Shown: positions 36,540 to 46,649, counted from the stretch's first letter. The stretch: 64,000 bases of DNA from Candidatus Laterigemmans baculatus (GCF_010367455.1 NZ_WRPR01000148.1:62001-126000), one strand, 5' to 3'. Numbers and translations: made by a program. The notes: generated from the letters alone by a model not told the origin.

Positions 36540-36905
36540 CTATTGATTGTCGATTTTGGCGAAATACTTCTCCGGATCGCTCCGTAGTTTCTCTTCACAA
36601 CCCTCGCAGCAGATAAACACATCACGCCCCTCTACCGTCAGTTTCTTGGGGGTTCCCATCGATCCCAACAGCCCGTCGGCCACAGGACAGATGCGCTGCG
36701 CTGCAGCCAACTGGCGGTCCACCTCAGGCAATTTGGCCAGTTCAGCGGCCACCTCGGGGTCCACGTCCGTTTGCACAGCCGTCTCAATCGGTTGGCTCTG
36801 GTCGACCGCAGCGTCATTTGCACCGCAACCCGAGAAGGTCGTTACAGCCAATCCCATCATCGCCAGCAGCGCCGCGGATATCGTCAGACTTCGCATCTCT
36901 CTCAT
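36540..36905 (-). CDS. YHS-like lipoprotein
   Basis: A 121-residue lipoprotein with a signal segment and lipobox FSGC (Cys about 27), an acidic linker and one YHS-like core RICPVADGLLGSMGTPKKL ... VFICCEGCEEKLRSDPE. It may start at ATG 36905 or at the in-frame ATG 36896. It follows the CusB-like gene by 88 bp on the same strand. A 7-base inverted repeat (36506-36512 and 36528-36534) lies just past its stop and may attenuate transcription into the next gene. Confidence 0.82.
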   Translation of the reverse strand: MREMRSLTISAALLAMMGLAVTTFSGCGANDAAVDQSQPIETAVQTDVDPEVAAELAKLPEVDRQLAAAQRICPVADGLLGSMGTPKKLTVEGRDVFICCEGCEEKLRSDPEKYFAKIDNQ

Positions 36906-36993
36906 CTCCTATTAATTCCAACCTGTCACGAACGCGCCGACATCGACGCGTTCACATTCCGAATCAAAGAGCTTTGAACCAAAAAACCGGCAC

Positions 36994-38826
36994 CTACGGC
37001 TCCAACACATCGAGCTGGCTTCCGCAGGTCAACATCTTTTGTCCCATATAAGGGTTCAGCTTTTCTTCACTCCACCAGAGCCAATTCTCATAGCCGACCT
37101 TGGACATCCCGCAGCGGAACAGGAATACATCTTCGCCAAACAATGTCTGTCCACCGTTCTCGGCGAGCAACTGGACCATTTGCCGACTGATCCGGCCGAA
37201 GTGGAACCGTGCCTCTTTCAAATCGGCTGGGGGTTGATTGCCGATCTCGTCCGCCTGGCGTGCAATCCGCTCGGACAGAACCGTCAGTTCCGGGACCTGA
37301 TTCTCGTGGGCCTGCACGGCCAGCGTCGAGGCCGCTTCGCCGAGCGCCGCGAACGCCGCGACGGCCTCGTCCAGTTTGTCACCGGCGAGCGCTTGGCTCA
37401 GATGAAAGTAGCGGTTCAGTAACTGACGGATGTCCTTCGCCAGCTCTTCGCCAATCGCTTCCTCCAGCGTCGCCGACCGCTCCTCAGGGGGGAGCATTTT
37501 CGTCAGCACACTTTGAAATTGACTCTCGGCGCTCAGCAGGAAGGCTCCGGCGGTGACCACTTCTTCGCCCGGACTGAGGCCTGAGAGGACATGGTGGTAT
37601 CTTTTGAAGTCGGAGCCAAATTGCAGTTCAGCTCCCGGCTGATAGGCGGCTTCGCTCGTGCTTGGATACAGCCATCGAAGGCCGATCTCGATCTCGCGGG
37701 GCTCAAACGCACCCTCGCCTAGCTTGACGACTGCAACTTGCCGCTGCCCCGACCACAACACCGCGTTCTCCGAAACCGCTAGCGTTTGCGGCAACTCGGC
37801 GCGGAATTGGGCGCGGGCGTACATTCTCGGCTTCAGTCGTCCGTCGCTGTTGGGGATTTCGATCCGCACGCGCACCGTACGACTTTCCAGCTGGACCGTC
37901 GGATCAACGAACGAGACGACTCCCTCAAAACTCTCTCCCGGGAAACTTGGCACCGTCACGGTCACCTGCTGCCCCATGTCAACCAGCGGCAGTTCTTCCT
38001 CGTAAATGTCCGCCAGCAACCAGACTTCTTCCAGATTCACAATCTGAAATAGCGTCTCTCCCTCCTCGATATATTCGCCCTGCTGGACGTGTCGCTCGAG
38101 CACCGTGCCGGTCAGGGGAGCGTGGACCGGAACTCGCTCCAGCACTTCCTGCGTCTGTACGAGACGGTCGATCTGCTCCTGAGTCATCCCCTGATCGCGC
38201 AGCTTCTGCGAGGCGTATTTCCTGAGGTCGACTCCAGACAATCGCGAGGTCGACGTGTCGCGAGCCATCAGGAACTCTTGTTGCGCGACGATCAATTCCG
38301 GGCTGTACAGCTCGGCGATCACATCGCCTTGCTGGACGTGCGCTCCGGTGAAATTGACGTACAGCTTTTCAATGCGGCTTTTGCCGCGAATCCAGGAGGT
38401 GATTTTCGCTTCCCGCCGTTCGTCGGCGGCAATGCGGCCCGTGGTATCGATCTCGCGATGCAGCTTTCGCCGCAGTACCGGTTCGGTCGCGACCCCCGCC
38501 TGCTGAATTTGGCGCGACGTCAATGTCAGGTGTTCCGGTGCCTCCAACCCGCCGCCTACGAGCGGCACCAGTGCCATGTTGCAGATAGGGCAGACATCAT
38601 TGGGATCGTTCCGCTTGATTTGCGGATGCATCGGGCACCAATAGACGACGCCCGAGTCACCGGCCTCGTCTGCGAAGCCGGCCCATGCCACCGCCCTGTG
38701 CCATACCGCATCCGCCTGGGTGCGAGCCTGCGGAACTGTCAGAACGATGCCGACGGCGACTGCGACCATGGAGAGCAGGAGCAACTTTCCCCAATGACGG
38801 CGTAAAAGACTAGAAAATGGGCGCAT
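36994..38826 (-). CDS. CusB-like RND periplasmic adaptor
   Basis: A 610-residue membrane-fusion protein paired with the CusA at 30552-34250. In order: N-terminal membrane segment (about 15-33), heavy-metal-binding domain YWCPMHPQIKRN ... VCPICNMALVPL (about 62-90), barrel-sandwich hybrid with ELYSPELIVAQQEFL, lipoyl motif VPVHAPLTGTVLERHVQQGE, beta-barrel with VWLLADIYEEELPLVDMG, and a C-terminal helical module resembling DUF3347 that ends in YENWLWWSEEKLNPYMGQKM plus LTCGSQLD. Unlike the copy at 2595-5036 it has single metal-binding and single C-terminal modules. It is the first large gene of the copper operon. Confidence 0.93.
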   Translation of the reverse strand: MRPFSSLLRRHWGKLLLLSMVAVAVGIVLTVPQARTQADAVWHRAVAWAGFADEAGDSGVVYWCPMHPQIKRNDPNDVCPICNMALVPLVGGGLEAPEHLTLTSRQIQQAGVATEPVLRRKLHREIDTTGRIAADERREAKITSWIRGKSRIEKLYVNFTGAHVQQGDVIAELYSPELIVAQQEFLMARDTSTSRLSGVDLRKYASQKLRDQGMTQEQIDRLVQTQEVLERVPVHAPLTGTVLERHVQQGEYIEEGETLFQIVNLEEVWLLADIYEEELPLVDMGQQVTVTVPSFPGESFEGVVSFVDPTVQLESRTVRVRIEIPNSDGRLKPRMYARAQFRAELPQTLAVSENAVLWSGQRQVAVVKLGEGAFEPREIEIGLRWLYPSTSEAAYQPGAELQFGSDFKRYHHVLSGLSPGEEVVTAGAFLLSAESQFQSVLTKMLPPEERSATLEEAIGEELAKDIRQLLNRYFHLSQALAGDKLDEAVAAFAALGEAASTLAVQAHENQVPELTVLSERIARQADEIGNQPPADLKEARFHFGRISRQMVQLLAENGGQTLFGEDVFLFRCGMSKVGYENWLWWSEEKLNPYMGQKMLTCGSQLDVLEP

Positions 38827-38992
38827 AACAACGTCCTTGAGAACGACGGATTAACCGTGGTTTTCCCGCGACCGCAGGAAAACCTGCATGCTGCGTTTGG
38901 TAGCTCAGCTGGTCGAAAATACCGGCGAGCCGACAGCGGAAAACGGGCGACAGAGGAAAGCCGTGCGCGCAGAAATCGCGCTGGTCGCCAGA

Positions 38993-39388
38993 TCAGATAT
39001 CCAGACGAACCTGGAGCCGTTGCAGAGAGGGTTCAGTGATCATGTGGGCCGCCTGCAGTGCGTGCCGTGCATGCGGAACCGATCCTGGGCCCGAATTCGG
39101 CAACCCTGACTCGGAGTTCAGCATGAAACAGCTTGACGCACGCTCGCTGGAGCGCGAGTCGCGGACTGGAGGAGAGTCGGGCGCCACCGGCGCCTGGACC
39201 ACGCAGCATCCCATCCCACAGTTGCCGTCCAACCCGCAGCAGCAGGTCGCGGGCGGAGTCGCGCTGGCAGCCCCCGCCGCTTCAGCACTCCGGACCAGCG
39301 AGGCGGAGAACCCGCTGCAGGTCATGCCGAGCGCCAGACAGACGACGATCAGCGAGCGAAAACGGCGCGGGAAAACGGGGTGCCACAT
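38993..39388 (-). CDS. secreted Cys-rich protein, member C
   Basis: A 131-residue protein with a signal segment RFRSLIVVCLALGMTCSGFS, a Cys cluster ATCCCGLDGNCGMGCCVVQA, a Pro/Ser-rich middle and the C-terminal end PSLQRLQVRLDI. The architecture matches the Cys-rich proteins at 24341 and 52064. It begins the minus-strand copper operon, 166 bp upstream of the CusB-like gene, and is immediately divergent from the truncated tolC fragment. Function unknown; metal binding inferred from the CCC cluster. Confidence 0.62.
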   Translation of the reverse strand: MWHPVFPRRFRSLIVVCLALGMTCSGFSASLVRSAEAAGAASATPPATCCCGLDGNCGMGCCVVQAPVAPDSPPVRDSRSSERASSCFMLNSESGLPNSGPGSVPHARHALQAAHMITEPSLQRLQVRLDI

Positions 39389-39434
39389 GCGGCTATCTTA
39401 GCACCGATCCGTCATCGGGACAACGTTTGCTCGC

Positions 39435-40100
39435 AGTCAGCTGCCGCTCGAACTGCAGCCCGAGCCGGTGGACGAATTGGATCTCCCGGATGATGCGGGG
39501 CAATTGGAGCAGCTGATCACGGCCGCATTGGCATGCAATCCGGAACTGCGTTCGTTGGCCTTGCAGATCGCCGCGAATCGCGAAAGACAGCGGCTGGCCT
39601 GCCTGCAACGATATCCCGATTTCCAGCTCGGCCTCGGTTGGTCCGCCGTCACTGCGGACGACGCGCTCAGCCGTGTGGCCAATGGCAACGACAATCTCAA
39701 CTTCGGCGTGGGGATCACGTTGCCGATCTGGCGAGAGAAGATCAACGCTGGAATTCGTGAGGCTGCAGCGAATACTGCGTCCACGGCCCAAAGGCGAGAC
39801 GCGGAAGAGGACGCACTGCTCGGCACCCTGCGCCGCCTGTTGGCCGAGGCGGAAGCGGTATTTGAACAGATCGAACTGTATCGCACGCGCATCATTCCAC
39901 GCACTGAACGAACGCTGGAGTTGGCCACGGCCGATTACCGTAGTGAGCGAGTCGATTTCTTTACCCTGATCGACATCTACCAGGAACTGCTGGTCTATCA
40001 GATGCAGGTTGCACGGATGGAAGCGTCACTGGCCGGTACACTGGCGCGGCTCGATCGTGCAGTTGGCTGCCCTGTGCAAGTAGCCGGTGCACCAGAGTAG
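39435..40100 (+). pseudogene. 5'-truncated tolC-family fragment
   Basis: About 220 codons equivalent to the C-terminal 40 percent of the TolC copy at 19057-20712. The two share stretches such as LACLQRYPDFQLG, WREKI, RTRIIPRTERTL and LDRAVGCP. Homology starts abruptly near 39435 (SQLPLELQPEPV, compared with RPLELAPEPV) with no signal peptide or first OEP repeat. A GTG at 39468 exists but the product could not form a full trimeric barrel. The closeness to copy 2 suggests a recombination event removed its 5' part. Confidence 0.8.
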
Positions 40101-41063
40101 CCACTCCAGCGCGCGATTTAGCGCCGCCACTACAGACCAGCATGCCAAGCATTTCCACGAACGCCTGAATGACGATGACGGCAACGGCCAGTCGGCATTC
40201 AGAAGGCAGAGCCAATGCCAACGGCAGCACCACGAATGAATTGCGGGTGCCGGTGCTGAAGATCACGCCTCGACCTGATTTGGGAGGCAGGGAATAAAGC
40301 CAGACCGTCAGCCGCCCGATGACCGCCGCCAGTGCCACATACAACACGAACACCAGCGTCACCTGCGTTAGTTGGCTCGCGTGATCCAGCATATGCTGAA
40401 TTTGCGAAGCGGCAATGACCGGCACCACCAACGCCAGCAGGACGACTGGCAGGACGCTGGACCTGGCAATTCCGCTCACCACTCGTTCGCCTCGCTTGCC
40501 CCACCCTTCAGTCAGCCACGCCAGCGAGAGGGGCAACGCGACCAGTCCGACAAACGCTTGCAAGAATGGTTCCGTCGCCACCGTCCGGCTCGTGTCGCTC
40601 TCCAGCAGCAGCCACAGAAAGATGGGCAGCAGGAGGATTTGCGTTATCAGCAGCAGTGGCGTGGCTGCCAGCGTCCGGTGGGCATCTCCCTTCCCCAGCA
40701 ATGTGAACGGGTTCATCCAGTCCGTGCAGGGCGTCAGCAGAACAAGTACCACGCCGAGATGGATCGCTGTCGACGGGGGAAGCATCCACAGTAGGAGTCA
40801 GACGACAAGGGGAACAAACACGAAATTGGCCGTCAGGATGGCGGCCAGAAATCGCACATCCGCCAGTGCTCTCCGAAACCTCAGCAGCGGTACCTGGAGA
40901 AAGGTGAAGTACAGCAGGATGCCAACAACAGGCCAGATGGCCCCTTCCATCGCCATCCCTAGGCCGGGCAGCAGCAAACCCGCTACCGCTCCGGCCGGCA
41001 GAGCTGCGAAGTAGATCGGCAGCAGGCTGATGCCTCAGCGCTAAACAAACGCTCGAGCACCAC
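40101..41063 (-). pseudogene. broken bile-acid/arsenite (ACR3-like) symporter gene
   Basis: A remnant of a ten-helix transporter similar to the intact gene at 45678-46649. Segments LLPIYFAALPAGAVAGLLL, FLAAILTANFVFVPLVV and VVLVLLTPCTDW are recognisable. An in-frame TGA at 40800-40798 lies where a Trp codon is expected (VPLVV-stop-LLLWML). The first codons (GTG at 41063, VVLERLFS) are in another frame, with a further in-frame stop at 41037-41035, so there is also an early frameshift. The C-terminus loses similarity near 40130, where the frame runs into the tolC fragment. At least three lesions make function unlikely. Confidence 0.78.
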
Positions 41064-41473
41064 TTTACCACCCCAAACGCGAGCCCATGGCGGTCCGGCA
41101 GAGATTCGCCAGACTTCGGGGGCGTCCCTATTCTGCTTGTCTCTACGCTAAGCGGCGAGAGAGGATCGCGGCCGTCATCGGCGGCCCATATCAGCGGATT
41201 ATCCTCGGCCGGGTGAGGAAAAGCGTGTACATCCGCGACCGCGACCTGCATTCTAAGCGGCGCACTTTTCGCAGAAGCTTCGACCGCCGCTTGCTGCTGA
41301 CCGACGGCAGCGGGTCGTCGTGGCCGTCCGTCCCAAAGTGCGGACGGCGCTGCTGCAATGGCCACTGACGAAGATTGGCTTGGCGGTCCGCGATGGCAGC
41401 GAGTCCCTCGCTAGTACCTGAAATGCTGTGGCTGGCAGAGATCGTCACAGGAGGCAAGCAATGAGGAGCCGAT
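41064..41473. other. intergenic region upstream of exchanger gene
   Basis: 410 bases with no supported gene. It may hold further decayed sequence from the neighbouring pseudogene. The ribosome-binding sequence GAGG lies at 41463-41466, about 7 bases before the GTG at 41474. Confidence 0.45.
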
Positions 41474-42493
41474 GTGATCACTTTGCTGTGGGGAGTCGTA
41501 CTGCTGGCAGCGCTGTGGGCAGCACACTGGGGAGCTGAACGGCTCTCGAGTCCGCTCAAGAAGCTGCGCCGCCAGTGGGGTTTTTCTGTCGCCGCCGGGG
41601 GCAGCATCGTGGGTCTTGCTGCCGCCAGTCCCGAGACGGGGATCAACACCGCGAGTGCAATTCGCGGGGTAGCGGATATCGGTCTGGGGATGATGCTGGC
41701 ATCCAACATCATCGCCATTCCGCTGATGGTCTGCACTGCATACATCGCAACGCGGAAGCGGGAGTTGCCCGATCACGAGGAACACGGACGTCACCGCCGC
41801 GAAAGACGGATCGCGGTGGACCCGCAAGCGGTCACTGTCCAGGCGCTGCCATACCTCGTGATCGTCGGCCTGTTGGCTGTCCTCACTCTGCCGGCTCAGT
41901 GGCGGGGACTGCAACCGATGGATGGTTGGATCATGGTCGGGGCCTACGTTCTTTACGCAGCGCAGGCACTCCTTCGCGGCCGGTCCGACAGCGAGCGGGT
42001 CGAGTGGAAAAAGAAAGAGGTCCTGCTGGCGCTGGGGGGAGTCGCGGCCATCGCAGGGGGCACCTATTTCGCGGTCCGTGCGACTGAGCAGATGGCGTCC
42101 GCGTGGGGGCTGGCCAAGATCGCTGCGGGCATGTTCATCACCGCTCCAGTGGCTGCAATGCCAGAACTGTTTGCCACCTGGAAGGTCACTCGCAGCGGTC
42201 AGGTCACCAGTGGCGTGACCAGCGTCATCGGCGACCACGCTGTTACGCTGACCGTGGCGCTATTGCCGTTGGCACTGGTGACTGTGCCCGTGGAGAATTT
42301 TCGACTGATGTGGGTCAATCTGTCTTTCGTCGCGCTGATGCCTCTCCTCTATGCCACTTGCATTCACTTCAGTGGGAGGCACGGCGAGCCCCACGGATTT
42401 CGTCGGTGGCATTTAGGTTTGTTTATCGGAGCTTTGCTCACATGGCTCGCCGTGGTGATCTTTTGGGTGCCAAACATTTTCACTGCCAGCTAG
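41474..42493 (+). CDS. sodium/calcium-exchanger-family membrane protein (YrbG-like)
   Basis: A 339-residue cation/Ca exchanger-like protein. The first alpha repeat shows SVAAGGSIVGLAAASPETGI and the second AKIAAGMFITAPVAAMPELF, which parallel the G-S-x(A/S)xPE motifs of the CaCA superfamily; ten or so hydrophobic helices surround them, with a basic loop (HEEHGRHRRERR) between halves. It likely exchanges Ca or another divalent cation for Na or H. The start is GTG 41474. Its stop overlaps the stop of the converging TolC gene by 4 bp, leaving no terminator between them. Confidence 0.85.
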   Translation: MITLLWGVVLLAALWAAHWGAERLSSPLKKLRRQWGFSVAAGGSIVGLAAASPETGINTASAIRGVADIGLGMMLASNIIAIPLMVCTAYIATRKRELPDHEEHGRHRRERRIAVDPQAVTVQALPYLVIVGLLAVLTLPAQWRGLQPMDGWIMVGAYVLYAAQALLRGRSDSERVEWKKKEVLLALGGVAAIAGGTYFAVRATEQMASAWGLAKIAAGMFITAPVAAMPELFATWKVTRSGQVTSGVTSVIGDHAVTLTVALLPLALVTVPVENFRLMWVNLSFVALMPLLYATCIHFSGRHGEPHGFRRWHLGLFIGALLTWLAVVIFWVPNIFTAS

Positions 42494-44025
42494 TTCAGCC
42501 CTGGATCAAAGTCCAGATTCGGCGCGAACCGATTCGGATCCAAGCTCCCTTCCAGCAAAAATCCATCGATAAGAGCGGAGGCCTGCCGAGCGTCGGCGGT
42601 GGCGGTGAGCGCGTCCAAGCGTACCTGGAACAAGGTCCGCTGCGCGGTCAGCAGCTGCAAGTAATCGCTCTCACCGACCTCAAACGCCTGACGCGACAGC
42701 TTGAGGTTTTCTTCGGCTGTCGGGAGGATGCTCTCGGTCAACCGCTCGACCCGAATGCGGGCGGTTTGGTATCGCTGTAGGACCGCGGCTAGCCGATTGG
42801 CGAGATTCAACTCGGTGCGATCTTGAGCGAGTTGCGCCGCAGCGATTTCGGCTCGGGCTCTCCGGATATTCCCTTGGTTGCGGTTGATAGTGGGCAGTGG
42901 AAGACTGAGCTGAACTCCGGTGAAAGTGTCGTCGGCACCGGTGTCATATCCGACTCGGACTTGGCCCGTGACGTTCGGCACCACCTCCGCGTGGGCGAGG
43001 CGAAGAGAGCGCTGGGCTCGGTTGACCGCTGCCGCACGATCAGCCAGCTCTGGGCTGGCGGCGAGCAAATGGCTCAGTGCGGCCTCGTAGGGCACCTCGG
43101 GCAACTCGCGCTCGAGGTCGCCCACAAGCGTCGCTGGAGGCAATTCGACGACCCCCACGACGCTGGCTAGCTGGCGGCGTGCGCCGGCCAGAGCGGCTTG
43201 CGAAGTCTCGACTGTCAACTCAGCCTGCTGGAGTTCGGTCTGAGCCTGCAGGAGGGCAACTCGCGACACCTCAGCGGCCACCAGCAATTGATTGACCGCC
43301 TCGATCGATTCGGCGGCGATGCGACGGAGCTGCTGTGCAAGCTCAACCCGTCTCTGGGCAACGAGGGCAATCGTAAAAGCGGTTTGCACATCCGTTTCGA
43401 TTCGCAATCGATCTGCTGCCAGATTTGCCTCCGCTCGCTGGATCTCTGCCGCGATCACCGACTGTCGCAGCTGCAATTTATCGGCCGTCACGATCGTTTG
43501 TCCGATCCCCACGCTGTGCAACCCCGCCGCACCCTCGCTGCCGATCTCGTCCGCCTGGTATTGAGCGACGGGGTTGAAAGGTAGCCCCGCTTGGACCCAC
43601 CGACCGCGTAGTGCTTCGATGCGAGCACGCATCTCGGCAACGGCGGGATTGTTAGAGAGCGCCAGCGATTCAAGTTCGCTCAGCTCCAGTTGGTCGTCTG
43701 AAAGCTCGCTAGCCGGCGGAACCGGCAGCAGTTCAGGAGCCTCGGCCAGTTCGACCGGCGATTCACTTTCCGTAGCGGGCCCTTGGTACTGCGCGAGCAT
43801 TACCCCACTTTGAGCCTCTTCCGCCCGCTGAATCGCCGAGACGGTGGGCTCGACTGCCGGTTGGGGAATCGCATCAGCGGTTTGCCGGCCGGGAAGAGCG
43901 CATCCGCCCATAGGCAATAGCAACAGAAGCCACCTGAGTCCCCCGCGGCGCACGGCGGTGGTCCGCGCTCGTCGAGTACGGCTGCACTTCGCGGCAGTAG
44001 GTGTGTCTGGCGTGTTGCGGGGCAC
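42490..44025 (-). CDS. TolC-family outer-membrane efflux lipoprotein (copy 3)
   Basis: A 511-residue outer-membrane factor. A long basic n-region precedes the helix WLLLLLPMGGC with lipid-modified Cys near 42. OEP repeats begin with LSELESLALSNNPAVAEMRA and continue with LHSVGIGQTIVTADKLQLRQ and PNVTGQVRVGYDTGADDTF; the usual coiled-coil sections (RRIAAESIEAVNQLLVAAEV) are present. It is more similar in style to copy 1 than to copy 2. It is transcribed toward the exchanger gene and its own promoter lies in the 44026-44498 gap. Confidence 0.9.
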   Translation of the reverse strand: MPRNTPDTPTAAKCSRTRRARTTAVRRGGLRWLLLLLPMGGCALPGRQTADAIPQPAVEPTVSAIQRAEEAQSGVMLAQYQGPATESESPVELAEAPELLPVPPASELSDDQLELSELESLALSNNPAVAEMRARIEALRGRWVQAGLPFNPVAQYQADEIGSEGAAGLHSVGIGQTIVTADKLQLRQSVIAAEIQRAEANLAADRLRIETDVQTAFTIALVAQRRVELAQQLRRIAAESIEAVNQLLVAAEVSRVALLQAQTELQQAELTVETSQAALAGARRQLASVVGVVELPPATLVGDLERELPEVPYEAALSHLLAASPELADRAAAVNRAQRSLRLAHAEVVPNVTGQVRVGYDTGADDTFTGVQLSLPLPTINRNQGNIRRARAEIAAAQLAQDRTELNLANRLAAVLQRYQTARIRVERLTESILPTAEENLKLSRQAFEVGESDYLQLLTAQRTLFQVRLDALTATADARQASALIDGFLLEGSLDPNRFAPNLDFDPGLN

Positions 44026-44498
44026 GGCTGTGGCCCTCCGTGGCCGAGTTCGGCCGAGTTCGGCCGCAAAATAGGAAAGGCCACTCCAGAGCGGCGTCCC
44101 TACACGCTATCGGCGTACTGCAGTCGCCATTTCATGAAATTCCTGGACCGAGGACAAATCCGCAGTTCACCGGCCACCGGCCGATTGCAGTCTGCGGGAC
44201 GCCTTCAGGATCCCGCACTGGCTAAACCGTGACTGAGTTCACTCAGTCTTTGCTCCTGTGCTGTGGCCGCGCCCGGCGCGGCGATTGCACGCCGCAAGCC
44301 AAGGGGCACCGGTTTGTCTAAAGCTCGGAAGCGTGGCGTTGAATTGGAGAACTCAGGCTCCATCGACTCGGCTCCGTGACGGAATGAGGATCCGAGCCGG
44401 ATCGTCCGTCACGTGCAAACTGTGCCGCTGCTCGCAAGCCGTTTAAGATTCGTCCGCAAGGCTTCGTGGCTCATTCCGCAGGCCACTCTCCGTATCTT
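44026..44498. promoter_or_regulatory. divergent regulatory region with palindromes
   Basis: 473 bases between the divergent tolC copy 3 and CDF genes. It holds a tandem 10-bp repeat GGCCGAGTTC (44042-44061), a perfect 12-base palindrome ATTTCATGAAAT (44129-44140) about 100 bases upstream of the tolC start, and an inverted repeat GACTGAG-TTCA-CTCAGTC (44231-44248). The palindromes are candidate operators. No coding frame is convincing. Confidence 0.45.
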
Positions 44499-45452
44499 AT
44501 GAACACGCACGACGATTCCGGAATGGACGCTGACAGCCACGCTGGCCACGCGCATGACGTTTCGGGGGTCAGCGACTCGCGGCTCTTGTGGGCCGTTGGT
44601 CTGAACCAATTGCTCACGTTAGGGCAGATCGTCGCGGGGGTTTTTTCCGGCAGCCTCGCGCTGATGGCCGATGCGCTGCACAACTTCAACGACGCGATGG
44701 CACTGCTCATCGCCTATATCGCTCGTCGCGTGTCGCGGCGCCAGGCGACGAAAGCCTTTACCTTTGGCTACCGGCGGGCCGAGTTGATCGGTGCGATGAT
44801 CAATCTGACCGCACTCGCAATGGTCGGGCTGTACCTGATCTACGAGGCGGTGATGCGGTTCATCGAACCGAAAGAAATCACCGGGTGGCTCATGATGGCA
44901 GCTGCCGGGCTGGCGTTGGTCGTTGACATTGCCACCGCCGTGCTGCTGTGGGTGATGAGCCGGGGCAACCTCAACGTGCGGGCGGCATTCGTCCACAATA
45001 TGACGGACGCAGCCGCTTCGGTGGCGGTCCTGCTGGGTGGGCTAGCAATCATCTATCTCGATGTCTATTGGATCGATCCATTGCTGACGCTCGTGATCGC
45101 CGGATACGTTTTGTACCAGGCGCTGACGATGCTGCCCAAAGCCGCCAGAATCTTGATGGGAGCTGCGCCACCAGGGATCGACTTTGATGAAGTCGTGCAG
45201 GCCATGCAGGGGCACGAGCTCGTCGAGGAGATCCACCACGTGCATATTTGGCAGCTCGACGAGTCCCATTGCGCGATGGAAGCGCACGTCGTCATCGACC
45301 CCTCCGCCGTCAATCAGATGCGAGCTGTCAAACACAGTCTCAAACGGGTGCTTGAGGAGCAATTCGAGATTGGCCACTCCACGCTGGAGTTTGAACTTTC
45401 CGATGAACAGCTGGGTGGGACGGAGCACCACGGGCAGGTGACGCCACACTGA
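44499..45452 (+). CDS. cation diffusion facilitator (CzcD/ZitB-like zinc exporter)
   Basis: A 317-residue CDF transporter that moves Zn, Cd or Co out of the cytoplasm by proton exchange. Six transmembrane helices and a C-terminal cytoplasmic metal-sensing domain are present. The transport site is formed by [12 protein letters not shown] in TM2 and [15 protein letters not shown] in TM5, both HxxxD as in zinc CDFs. A short His-rich head (HAGHAH) and the tail motif [18 protein letters not shown] are visible. ATG 44499 is preferred, but GTG 44466 would add a 11-residue extension with more His. It stands alone on the plus strand. Confidence 0.93.
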   Translation: MNTHDDSGMDADSHAGHAHDVSGVSDSRLLWAVGLNQLLTLGQIVAGVFSGSLALMADALHNFNDAMALLIAYIARRVSRRQATKAFTFGYRRAELIGAMINLTALAMVGLYLIYEAVMRFIEPKEITGWLMMAAAGLALVVDIATAVLLWVMSRGNLNVRAAFVHNMTDAAASVAVLLGGLAIIYLDVYWIDPLLTLVIAGYVLYQALTMLPKAARILMGAAPPGIDFDEVVQAMQGHELVEEIHHVHIWQLDESHCAMEAHVVIDPSAVNQMRAVKHSLKRVLEEQFEIGHSTLEFELSDEQLGGTEHHGQVTPH

Positions 45453-45677
45453 TGCGACAGACTGGCCTCTACGAATTCGCTGGAAAACTCTCCGTGCGGA
45501 ACGTCGGCGATGGGCGGCTTTGCCATTAGTGCCGAAGGAGCGACGATAGCGTTTCGGGCGTCGTCGGCATTGCAGCCGGTTTCGCACCCGCGGTTCAGAT
45601 CGCCAGTGTGCCGATCGTCAGCGCACTGCGGCAGGCATAACTCGCACGCACCGCGTACAGGTGGAAGGAAGGAACGG

Positions 45678-46649
45678 ATGAGCTTCTGGGAGAAATCTCA
45701 GCCCATTTTCATATTACTGTCGGTCGTGCTGGGGCTACTGCTGGGGCAGGTCTCTTGGGTGAGCGAGTCCGCTGGGACACTGGTCGTTCCGTTTCTCATG
45801 CTCATGCTAGCCGGCGTGTTCCTGCACGTCCCGCTACGGGGCCTTGGACGAGCGTTTGCGGATCTCCGTTTCACCGGCTGGAATCTGGGGATCAACTTTC
45901 TTTGGACGCCACTCTTTGCTTGGGTCCTGGGAATCGTCTTCCTAATCGAACAGCCTGAGCTGCGCATCGGTTTGCTGATGCTTCTGGTGACGCCGTGTAC
46001 CGACTGGTATCTAGTATTCATCCATTTAACCGGTGGTAATGTCCGGCTGGCCACGGCCCAATTGCCCTGGCACCTGATTCTTCAGTTGTTACTCCTGCCG
46101 ATCTACCTGCTCGTCTATGTGGGGGCGTTTGTGACCCTCGATGCTCGCTTACTCGTGGAAAGCGTGCTGTGGGTGCTGGTCCTGCCGTTGATTGTGGCCA
46201 CTCTTGCCCGGGCGGTAGCCATTTGGGCCAAGGGTGTGGACTGGCTAGAAGGGAGCGTGCTGTCTCGCATCGCGCCGCTTCAGTTGGTTTTTCTGTTGCT
46301 CGCCATCTCGGCAATGTTCGCTTCGCAAGGAAGCACACTTGTCGACCGCCCAGAGATCATTGTTTGGCTCTTACCGCCACTGTTGGTCTTCTTCGGTGTC
46401 AACCTTGGGCTGGGACTCGTCATTGCGAGATTGGCTCCCTTCGACCGCGGTGATTGCGTGGCATTGTGTTTTGCGACACTTGCGCGCAACTCTCCGATTG
46501 CGTTGGCGATCGCCGTGGCCGCATTTCCCGAGCGGCCGCTAATCGCCCTATCGCTGGTGATCGGGCCGCTCATCGAACTGCCGCTCCTCGCTGTCGTCTC
46601 GCAGTTCCTCAAGCGTGTGCTGCCGGGCACTGGCCGAGCCGCTATTTGA
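45678..46649 (+). CDS. bile-acid/arsenite symporter-family (ACR3-like) transporter
   Basis: A 323-residue membrane protein of the BASS/ACR3 clan. Nine to ten hydrophobic helices are visible, with the signature LLVTPCTDWYLVFIHLTGG, where the Cys is in the position needed for arsenite in ACR3, and ATLARNSPIALAIAVAAFPE near the C-terminus. It is distinct from the true ACR3 at 50138 and similar to the pseudogene at 40101-41063. ATG 45678 is supported by GGAAGGAAGG just upstream. The substrate may be arsenite, another oxyanion or an organic anion. Confidence 0.85.
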   Translation: MSFWEKSQPIFILLSVVLGLLLGQVSWVSESAGTLVVPFLMLMLAGVFLHVPLRGLGRAFADLRFTGWNLGINFLWTPLFAWVLGIVFLIEQPELRIGLLMLLVTPCTDWYLVFIHLTGGNVRLATAQLPWHLILQLLLLPIYLLVYVGAFVTLDARLLVESVLWVLVLPLIVATLARAVAIWAKGVDWLEGSVLSRIAPLQLVFLLLAISAMFASQGSTLVDRPEIIVWLLPPLLVFFGVNLGLGLVIARLAPFDRGDCVALCFATLARNSPIALAIAVAAFPERPLIALSLVIGPLIELPLLAVVSQFLKRVLPGTGRAAI

